A stretch of DNA of 12,470 bases from Acidimicrobiaceae bacterium (GTDB lineage: Bacteria > Actinomycetota > Acidimicrobiia > Acidimicrobiales > MedAcidi-G1), in the NCBI GenBank assembly GCA_002714485.1, contig PAXM01000050.1, positions 3,522-15,991 of the forward strand, in the 5' to 3' direction. The position numbers and the translations under genes are program-made. The notes beneath the pieces are model-generated. The model was not told the origin of the DNA. It ran no database searches and saw nothing but the letters and a program-made list of their open reading frames with translations. This document shows, one piece after another, positions 7,211 to 12,470 of the stretch. Position 1 is the first letter of the stretch; every line of letters begins with the position of its first letter.

Positions 7211-7216
7211 AGTGTA
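7211..7216 (-). promoter_or_regulatory. -10 element TACACT, probable leaderless promoter of epimerase-regulator operon
   Basis: On the minus strand TACACT is followed by 8 bases (GCGTCGCA) and then ATG at 7202. This matches the hexamer and spacing before the fbpA-like gene. No ribosome-binding site is present close to the start. Confidence 0.55.
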
Positions 7217-7227
7217 AGCCTTTCTAT

Positions 7228-7243
7228 GTGAAGCGCACCTAAC
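7228..7243 (-). promoter_or_regulatory. Putative DtxR/MntR-family operator upstream of epimerase-regulator operon
   Basis: On the minus strand this reads GTTAGGTGCGCTTCAC. Against the motif at 1331-1346 it matches 12 of 16 positions, and all four differences are transitions. Its palindrome is weaker (4 of 7 arm positions). It covers the expected -35 region and part of the spacer of the epimerase promoter. It lies in the short divergent region shared with the thiolase-like gene, so it might also affect that gene. Confidence 0.55.
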
Positions 7244-7292
7244 ACAATTCTCCAGTGCGCTACCGAGCCACGGAGACGGCGAAGATGGCTAG

Positions 7293-8786
7293 ATGGGACT
7301 CGACCCCCGCACCCCAGTCATCGTCGGCGTCGCCCAGGTCACCGACCGGGTGCAGGATCCAACGATGGCCCGGACCGCCGTGGAGCTCATGATCGACGCC
7401 TGCCGCTCGGCTGGCATCGACGCGGCCGGTTGCGGAACTGCTGTGAGGGTCGACATGTTGGCCGTGGTGGGCGGCATCTGGAGCTACCGGGACCCGGGGC
7501 GCCAAGTGGCCGACGCCCTCGGCGCTAGCAACGCCACCACCCTGCTCACCGGCCTGTCCGGCACCTCGCCCCAACGGCTGCTGGCCCATCTAGCCGAGCT
7601 TGTGGCCGATGGCCGAATCGACGCTGCCCTAATGACCGGAGGCGAGGTGTTCCGGTCGCGACACCGGGCCCGAAGGTTCGCCGTAGAGGTCCGTCGCGAC
7701 GTCGACGAGGCTTTGACCCCAGCTGAACGCTTCGAAGGCGGCCTGGAAATGGCCACACCGCATGAGGAGTCCCGCGGACTCGTCGAACCCGGCGTGTTCT
7801 ACCCGATCGCCGAGTCGGCCATCCGTCATGACCGTGGCGAGACGGTCGATCAGCACCGCCGCCGCGTGGGCGCCCTGTGGGCCCGCTTCAACGAAGTGGC
7901 ATGCGCCAATCCCCATGCGGCAACCCACACGCCCATGGATGCCGAGGCCATCACCACGCCATCGGGAACCAACCGCATGGTTGCCGCTCCCTACACCCGA
8001 GCCATGATGGCCAACAACAACGTGGACCAGGCCAGCGCTGTCCTACTCACCTCGGTAGCCCGGGCCCAAACCCTCGGGGTGCCCCGTGACCGGTGGGTGT
8101 TCCCCCACGTCGCCACTCGGGCCGACGACCCGGGATCGCCTAGCGTCCGCACGCACCTCCACCGCTCACCGGGTGCACGTGTCAGCGGCACCAGTGCGCT
8201 GGCTGCCGCCAGGCTCCACCTTGACGAGGTGGGCCACCTAGACCTGTACGCCTGCTTTCCGGCCTCGGTCCAGGTGTGCGCTACCGAACTGGGCCTCGAC
8301 GCTGATACCGAAACCCGACCTCTGACCGCCAACGGAGGCCTGACGTTTGCCGGTGGTCCGCACTCCAACTCGGTGGGCCAGTCGCTGGCCGCCCTCGTAG
8401 GCCGACTACGCGAAGCACCGGGCACCGGGCTGCTGTACGCCAACGGCGGCTACCTCGGCAAGCATGCCTTCGGCATCTACGGCACCGAACCTCCCGCCGC
8501 CCCGTTCCACTCGATCGACGGTGCGGACACGATGGCCGAACAGTCTGCTGACGGGATGACCCGCCAACCCGACCCAGGGTTCGCCGGGACGGCCATAATC
8601 GACGGCTACACAGTCCGCCACGACCGGAATGGTCTACCCACCGAGGCCCTGATCGCCAGCCTCTCCCCCGCCGGCGCCCGGGTGTGGGGTGGCACCACCG
8701 ACCGTGGCACGCTCGACGCGTTGCTGGCAGATGACCTCGTCGGCCAGTCTTGTGAACTCGACCTCACCGGCCAGGTCGCCATCTGA
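7293..8786 (+). CDS. Thiolase-like protein, TLP1 type with extra C-terminal domain
   Basis: This 497-residue protein belongs to the acetyl-CoA acetyltransferase-like branch related to SCP2 thiolases and resembles mycobacterial TLP1. It opens with DPRTPVIVGVAQ (4-15) and has the family signatures YACFPASVQV (319-328), GGLTFAGGPHSNSVG (348-362) and NGGYLGKHAFG (384-394). About 85 residues follow (410-497) and fit the additional OB-like C-terminal domain of TLP1. The position of the usual nucleophilic cysteine is GLSGTSPQ (87-94), with no Cys, so a standard thiolase reaction is doubtful; Cys321 is elsewhere in the fold. The ATG at 7293 follows an in-frame TAG and gives the expected family N-terminus. 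The only GGAG (7272-7275) is 17 bases away, which is long. The gene is followed after 38 bases by the flavoprotein gene. Substrate unknown. Confidence 0.85.
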   Translation: MGLDPRTPVIVGVAQVTDRVQDPTMARTAVELMIDACRSAGIDAAGCGTAVRVDMLAVVGGIWSYRDPGRQVADALGASNATTLLTGLSGTSPQRLLAHLAELVADGRIDAALMTGGEVFRSRHRARRFAVEVRRDVDEALTPAERFEGGLEMATPHEESRGLVEPGVFYPIAESAIRHDRGETVDQHRRRVGALWARFNEVACANPHAATHTPMDAEAITTPSGTNRMVAAPYTRAMMANNNVDQASAVLLTSVARAQTLGVPRDRWVFPHVATRADDPGSPSVRTHLHRSPGARVSGTSALAAARLHLDEVGHLDLYACFPASVQVCATELGLDADTETRPLTANGGLTFAGGPHSNSVGQSLAALVGRLREAPGTGLLYANGGYLGKHAFGIYGTEPPAAPFHSIDGADTMAEQSADGMTRQPDPGFAGTAIIDGYTVRHDRNGLPTEALIASLSPAGARVWGGTTDRGTLDALLADDLVGQSCELDLTGQVAI

Positions 8787-8815
8787 CCCGGCCAAAGGCC
8801 AACTCCGGAGAAATA

Positions 8816-8820
8816 GGAGA
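8816..8820 (+). promoter_or_regulatory. Shine-Dalgarno GGAGA before nitronate-monooxygenase-like gene
   Basis: GGAGA lies 4 bases before the ATG at 8825, with a second CGGAG at 8806-8810. It fixes the start of the flavoprotein gene and allows independent translation after the thiolase-like gene. Confidence 0.6.
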
Positions 8821-8824
8821 TCCC

Positions 8825-9955
8825 ATGCAGACCCCGATAACCGACTTATTCGGCATCGAGTTCCCAATCGTGGCTTTCACCCACTGCCGTGACGTGGTGG
8901 CCGCTGTATCCCGGGCCGGCGGCCTCGGCGTGCTGGGGGCGGTGGCCCACAGCGACGAGGCACTGGAGACCGACCTGGCGTGGATCACCGACGAGATCGG
9001 CGACCGTCCGTTCGGAGTGGACCTCATCGTCCCTGCCCGATACGCCGGATCCGACGAGGGAGGTCTGACCGTGGCCGACCTGGTGGAAGCCATTCCCGGC
9101 GCCCACCGGGAATTCCTCGACGAGCTGCTCGAGCGCTACGGCGTGCCGGAGAACCCCGACACTGCCGGGTGGGCCGAACGCCCGGGTGACGCCCCATTCT
9201 CTGCCAACAGGGCTATCCGCCAGCTGGACATCGCCCTGGCCCACCGCCCGGCCCTGGTAGCCAACGCCCTCGGCCCGCCACCACCTGAGATGGTCGACCG
9301 CTGCCACGAAGCCGGGGTGACAGTGGCAGCCCTGGCCGGCACGAAAGTGCACGCCGAACGCCACGTGGCCGCCGGCGCCGACGTCATCATCGCCCAGGGC
9401 ACTGAGGGAGGTGGCCACACGGGCCACATCGGATCCATGGTGCTCCTACCCGAGGTCGTCGACGCCGTGGCGCCCGTCCCCGTACTGGGCGCCGGCGGTA
9501 TCGGTCGAGGCCGCCAGATGGCCGCCTCCATGGCCCTCGGGGCGGCCGGCGTGTGGTGCGGATCGGTGTGGCTGACTACCGCGGAAGCCGAGACTCACCC
9601 TGTAGTCAAGGACAAGATGCTGGCCGCCGGCTCGGGTGACACTCTGCGCTCGCGCTCCATGACCGGCAAGCCCGCCCGCATGTTGCGAACGGCCTGGACC
9701 GAGGAGTGGGACCGCGACGACACCCCGGCCCCTCTGGGCATGCCGCTCCAACCAATGCTGACCGGCGCGGCCATTGAGCGCATCAACCGGGCCGCCCACC
9801 AGGAAGGATCAGGCGCCGAAGAACTGGCCACCTACTTCGTGGGCCAGGTGGTTGGCACCATGAACCGAACCAGGGGTGCCGGCCAGGTGGTACTGGACAT
9901 GGTCGAAGAGTTCATCGACGCTGCCCAGACCGTTGCCGCCCAACTAGAGGTCTAG
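8825..9955 (+). CDS. Nitronate monooxygenase / 2-nitropropane dioxygenase family FMN enzyme
   Basis: This 376-residue TIM-barrel flavoprotein has the family layout. The N-terminal strand FGIEFPIVAF (9-18) is followed by AGGLGVLGA (31-39), then QGTEGGGHTG (191-200), where His198 corresponds to the conserved active-site His of nitronate monooxygenases, and the FMN-phosphate loop LGAGGIGRGRQM (221-232). SMTGKPARMLRTAW (278-291) is also typical. Family members oxidise alkyl nitronates, but many annotated this way have other or unknown substrates, including enoyl-CoA reductase-like activities, so the reaction is not settled. It starts from a good Shine-Dalgarno 38 bases downstream of the TLP1-type gene and is probably co-transcribed with it. 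It converges on the SDR gene with only 13 bases between the two stops, and I saw no clear terminator hairpin there. Confidence 0.88.
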   Translation: MQTPITDLFGIEFPIVAFTHCRDVVAAVSRAGGLGVLGAVAHSDEALETDLAWITDEIGDRPFGVDLIVPARYAGSDEGGLTVADLVEAIPGAHREFLDELLERYGVPENPDTAGWAERPGDAPFSANRAIRQLDIALAHRPALVANALGPPPPEMVDRCHEAGVTVAALAGTKVHAERHVAAGADVIIAQGTEGGGHTGHIGSMVLLPEVVDAVAPVPVLGAGGIGRGRQMAASMALGAAGVWCGSVWLTTAEAETHPVVKDKMLAAGSGDTLRSRSMTGKPARMLRTAWTEEWDRDDTPAPLGMPLQPMLTGAAIERINRAAHQEGSGAEELATYFVGQVVGTMNRTRGAGQVVLDMVEEFIDAAQTVAAQLEV

Positions 9956-9968
9956 GTATTTTCGGCCG

Positions 9969-10730
9969 TCAGTTGATGTTGATGAGTTGACCACCGTCGA
10001 CCAGCACGGCATGGCCGGTCATCCACGAGGCGGCGTCAGAGGCCAAAAACAGCGCCGTGGAGGCAATGTCCTCGGGCTCACCGAGGCGCTTCATGGGCAG
10101 CGCCTCGGCAATGGCGTCGCCGCGGCCGTCTTCCCACAGGGCGCGAGCAAAGTCGGTGCGGATGAGCCCTGGACACACCGCGTTGACTCGCACGGCCGGG
10201 CCCATCTCGGCCGCCAGTTGCTCGGTCAGGTGGATCAACGCCCGCTTGGTTAGGTCGTAGACGCCAAGGATGGGATTGGTGCCGAAGGCACCCACCGACG
10301 AGATGTTGACCACCGAGCCGCCGTGCTCCTTCATCCACCGGTTCCAGCAGGCCTGAGTCCAAACCAGCGGGGTGGTCAGGTTGGTGGCGAACGTCTTCTC
10401 CCACCGGGGGACGTCGATGTCTATGACGGGTCCGGCGTAGGGGTTGGTGGCTGCGTTGTTGACCAGCACGTCGATGGCCCCGAATGCCTCCAGCGTGGCA
10501 TCCAGCACCCGGTCCATGTCCTCGACCTTGCCGACGTGGCCTGCCACATACGCGAGGTCGCCGCCGGTTGCGGTCCGGAGTTCTTCCACGGTGGCCGCGC
10601 ACGACTCCTCGTTACGGCTGTTAATCATCACCCTGGCCCCCGCCGCCGCCATAGCCGAAGCGATGCCCCGCCCAATTCCGCGTGAGCCACCGGTGACGAT
10701 GGCGACCTTGCCGTCCAGTCTGATGTCCAT
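9969..10730 (-). CDS. Short-chain dehydrogenase/reductase (classical SDR)
   Basis: This 253-residue classical SDR would reduce or oxidise a hydroxyl/keto group with NAD(P)(H) in the cytosol. It shows TGGSRGIG (13-20) for the cofactor, NNAA (91-94), Asn117, catalytic Ser145 (VNISSVGAF), Tyr158 and Lys162 (VYDLTKRAL), and CPGLIRTDF (186-194). The end, GHAVLVDGGQLININ, is the usual SDR C-terminus. Arg17 and Arg39 (NSRN) after the second strand hint at NADP(H), which is inference. The start ATG has AGGG 9 bases upstream. It lies 45 bases downstream of the acyl-CoA ligase gene on the same strand, so both may be one transcript serving oxidation of an acyl-CoA or a precursor alcohol. The substrate cannot be assigned. 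A palindrome, TGTCCATGGACA, spans the start codon (10724-10735). Confidence 0.9.
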   Translation of the reverse strand: MDIRLDGKVAIVTGGSRGIGRGIASAMAAAGARVMINSRNEESCAATVEELRTATGGDLAYVAGHVGKVEDMDRVLDATLEAFGAIDVLVNNAATNPYAGPVIDIDVPRWEKTFATNLTTPLVWTQACWNRWMKEHGGSVVNISSVGAFGTNPILGVYDLTKRALIHLTEQLAAEMGPAVRVNAVCPGLIRTDFARALWEDGRGDAIAEALPMKRLGEPEDIASTALFLASDAASWMTGHAVLVDGGQLININ

Positions 10731-10775
10731 GGACAGCGACCCTAGGGGGACACCTCCGGGTCGTCCGAAGCGGGC

Positions 10776-12332
10776 TCAGCCAACCCGGCGGTCGTGACCC
10801 TCCCAGTAGGGCTCTCGAAGGATGCGCTTAAGGATCTTGCCCGTCGGATTCCGAGGAATCTCCTCGATGAACTCCACTGTCTTGGGGCACTTGAAGCCGG
10901 CTAGCCGCTCCCGAGCGTGCGCCAAGATGTCCTCGGCGGTCACCCCCGAGTCGGGCACCGGGATGACCAGGGCCTTGCCCGCTTCGCCCCACCGCTCGTC
11001 AGGCACCCCGATGACGGCCACGTCGGCAACCCCGTCGTGGGACATGAGGGCGTTTTCCACCTCGGCCGGGTACACGTTCTCACCGCCCGAGACGATCATG
11101 TCCTTCACCCGATCATGGATGTACAGGTAGCCGTCCTCTAGGTAGGCGGCGTCACCCGACCGCAGCCAACCGTCACCAGGCAGGGTCTTGGCCGTCTCCT
11201 CCGGCAGGTTCCAGTAACCCAGCATGTTCCCGCCATGGCGCATCCAGACCTCGCCCACCTCACCGTCGGGCAGCGTCTCGCCGGTGTCCGGGTCGACGAT
11301 CTTCATCTCCATGCCCCGGATGGGCTTGCCTGCTGACCGCAGCAGCTTTGGATCGGCGTCGCCACCGTGGTCCTCAGGCGGCAGGGTGGTCCCGGCACCG
11401 GTGGTCTCGGTCATGGCGTACACCTGGAAGAACTCGCAACCGAACTGCGCCATGGACTTGACCAGCACATCCTCGGTGATGGGCGAGGCGCCGTAGGCAA
11501 TGCGTTCCATGGACGACAAGTCGATCCCGTCGGAGGGCACCATCAGGAAGAACTGCAGCATGGCCGGCACGAAGATGGCATGTGTGATGCCTTCGTCCTC
11601 GATCCCCCGGAGTACGCCCGCCGGGTCGAAGTCCCGGGCGGTGAACGTGGTGGCCCCGTTGGCCATTCCGAATAGGGCCCAACCGCCACCACCGATGTGG
11701 AAGAACGGGAGGATGGCCATGTTGCGCGAATCGTCGCCCATATCCCAGTCAACGGTGGCGAACAGGGCCTGGAAGTTCGCGTTGGTGCTCTGCACGCCCT
11801 TGGGGTGGCCTGTCGTCCCGGAGCTATAGAGTTGCGAGGAGACGTCGTCATCAGCTGACGGGAGCTTCTCGCAATCGGGCCCGTGAGCATCACGCCATGC
11901 GGCATACGAAGTGTCGTCACCCCCGTCTCCGACGACCACGACGGTCGTGACGTATTCCAAGTCACCACGAAAGGCCGCTAGGTGCTCAGCGAACTCCTCA
12001 TGGACGATGAGCACCGTGGCCTGTGAGTCGTTGACTATGTAGGCCATCTCGGGTGGGGCAAGGCGCCAGTTGACGGCCACCGTCACCGCGTTTCGGTAGG
12101 CGCAACCGAACAGGACCTCGAAGAACTCGACGGAGTTCTTGTCGATGAAGGCAACCCTCTCCTGGCTACCCACCCCCTCGGCAGCAAGGGCGTTGGCCAC
12201 CTGACCGGCCCGGGCCTGCATCTCGTTCCAGGAAGTCCGGTCGTCACCGATGACGAACATTTCCCGGTCGCCGTGGGCCGCGGCCCCCAGGTCGACGATG
12301 TCGGCGAAGTTCTTGATTAGTGAGGAGTCCAT
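10776..12332 (-). CDS. AMP-dependent acyl-CoA ligase (ANL superfamily, FadD-like)
   Basis: This 518-residue enzyme activates a carboxylic acid to an acyl-adenylate with ATP and then to the CoA thioester. All core motifs are visible: the P-loop YSSGTTGHPKGV (169-180), LPFFHIGG (208-215), the adenine-binding YGASP (280-284), YAMTETTG (305-312), GWLRSGDAAYLEDG (388-401) with Asp394, HDRVKDMIVSGGENVYPAEVE (406-426) containing the hinge, and PRNPTGKILKR (493-503) with catalytic Lys499. Length fits fatty or aromatic acid:CoA ligases; chain length cannot be deduced. The ATG at 12332 starts the recognisable N-terminus, with GGTAGG about 10 bases upstream as a modest ribosome site. It precedes the SDR gene by 45 bases. 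A possible upstream coding end (12344) lies 11 bases away, suggesting a longer operon extending off the right edge. Confidence 0.93.
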   Translation of the reverse strand: MDSSLIKNFADIVDLGAAAHGDREMFVIGDDRTSWNEMQARAGQVANALAAEGVGSQERVAFIDKNSVEFFEVLFGCAYRNAVTVAVNWRLAPPEMAYIVNDSQATVLIVHEEFAEHLAAFRGDLEYVTTVVVVGDGGDDTSYAAWRDAHGPDCEKLPSADDDVSSQLYSSGTTGHPKGVQSTNANFQALFATVDWDMGDDSRNMAILPFFHIGGGGWALFGMANGATTFTARDFDPAGVLRGIEDEGITHAIFVPAMLQFFLMVPSDGIDLSSMERIAYGASPITEDVLVKSMAQFGCEFFQVYAMTETTGAGTTLPPEDHGGDADPKLLRSAGKPIRGMEMKIVDPDTGETLPDGEVGEVWMRHGGNMLGYWNLPEETAKTLPGDGWLRSGDAAYLEDGYLYIHDRVKDMIVSGGENVYPAEVENALMSHDGVADVAVIGVPDERWGEAGKALVIPVPDSGVTAEDILAHARERLAGFKCPKTVEFIEEIPRNPTGKILKRILREPYWEGHDRRVG

Positions 12333-12343
12333 AGGGGCCGAAC

Positions 12344-12470
12344 CTACCCCCCGGCCGGGGGTTCGGATACAAGCCGCCAGTGGACCGCCGCCGCCCGATC
12401 CCTGCCCTCTTGCGCGACCAGCTCCGTTGTCCCTGCCGCCGCAAGCAGGCCGGCAGCCTGGTCCACCGGT
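12344..12470 (-). CDS. Possible C-terminal end of an unidentified protein (partial, runs off right edge)
   Basis: One minus-strand frame is open from the right edge to a TAG at 12346-12344, giving 41 residues that begin PVDQAAGLLAAAG and end VHWRLVSEPPAGG. Its third codon positions are mostly G or C, like the genes beside it, and its stop is 11 bases before the ligase ATG, a spacing typical of an operon. I do not recognise the family. The piece is short and alanine-rich, so a chance open frame in GC-rich DNA remains possible. Confidence 0.4.
   Translation of the reverse strand, partial: PVDQAAGLLAAAGTTELVAQEGRDRAAAVHWRLVSEPPAGG
12348..12361. repeat. 14-bp perfect GC palindrome before the acyl-CoA ligase gene
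   Basis: CCCCCGGCCGGGGG is a perfect palindrome, flanked by CGAAC (12340-12344) and GTTCG (12361-12365), which could extend a stem across a short bulge. It sits at the end of the possible upstream reading frame and 16 bases before the ligase start. There is no T-tract, so it is not a clear terminator. It could form an mRNA hairpin near the ligase ribosome site. Confidence 0.45.

Noticed and set aside
8846..9427. 193-codon minus-strand frame opposite the flavoprotein gene
   Set aside because: It is the antisense shadow of a gene with clear FMN motifs. GC-rich third positions produce such frames.
9956..9968. Terminator between the convergent flavoprotein and SDR genes
   Set aside because: Only 13 bases separate the stops, and no stem followed by a T-tract is visible on either strand.
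10246..10261. GTTAGGT within the SDR coding region as another operator
   Set aside because: The second arm does not fit the motif and it lies inside a gene; a 7-base match is expected by chance.
10078..10602. 174-codon minus-strand frame inside the SDR gene
   Set aside because: It is a frame-shifted reading of the SDR gene, with an Arg/His/Gly-rich translation.
10724..10735. TGTCCATGGACA palindrome spanning the SDR start codon
   Set aside because: A perfect 12-base palindrome, but with no second copy in the window and no promoter context; it may be chance.
12244..12444. 66-codon minus-strand frame at the right edge
   Set aside because: Most of it overlaps the N-terminal coding region of the acyl-CoA ligase in another frame. 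The frame ending at 12344 is a better candidate.

Overview
The window looks like chromosomal DNA from a high-GC actinobacterium. GC-rich third codon positions, several GTG starts and many long GC-rich shadow frames fit this. The mix of a DtxR-family regulator, a thiolase-like TLP1-type protein, a nitronate-monooxygenase-like protein and an acyl-CoA ligase suggests Acidimicrobiia or a relative; that placement is inference. I saw no rRNA, tRNA, CRISPR array, insertion sequence or phage gene. Almost the whole window is coding.

Left half (1-7202), iron and surface glycans. A minus-strand gene cut by the left edge encodes a UPF0104/AglD-type flippase-like membrane domain fused to a C-terminal GT2 glycosyltransferase domain. 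It diverges from a plus-strand operon of an Fe(III)-binding lipoprotein (fbpA-like), a double-domain ABC permease (fbpB-like) and a GT-C (family 39-like) membrane glycosyltransferase. No ABC ATPase is present. The GT-C gene runs tail to tail into a DtxR/MntR-family metalloregulator on the minus strand, overlapping it by 93 bases. That regulator is the second gene of a GTGA-overlapped pair, behind an NAD-dependent nucleotide-sugar epimerase.

The two promoters of this half, one before fbpA and one before the epimerase-regulator pair, share a 16-base motif (GTTAGGTRCRCYTYAC) that differs only by transitions. Each also has an identical TACACT -10 hexamer exactly 8 bases before the ATG, the arrangement expected of leaderless transcripts. 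The simplest reading is that the regulator controls its own operon and the iron uptake operon through this motif. Genes for surface or lipid-linked sugar chemistry would then be tied to metal status.

Right half (7293-12470), acyl-CoA or small-molecule metabolism. A plus-strand pair (TLP1-type thiolase-like protein, then a nitronate-monooxygenase/2-nitropropane-dioxygenase family flavoprotein) converges on a minus-strand run. That run is a possible partial gene at the right edge, an ANL-family acyl-CoA ligase and a short-chain dehydrogenase/reductase. The enzymes fit activation and oxidation of a carboxylic acid, but no specific substrate can be read from the sequence.
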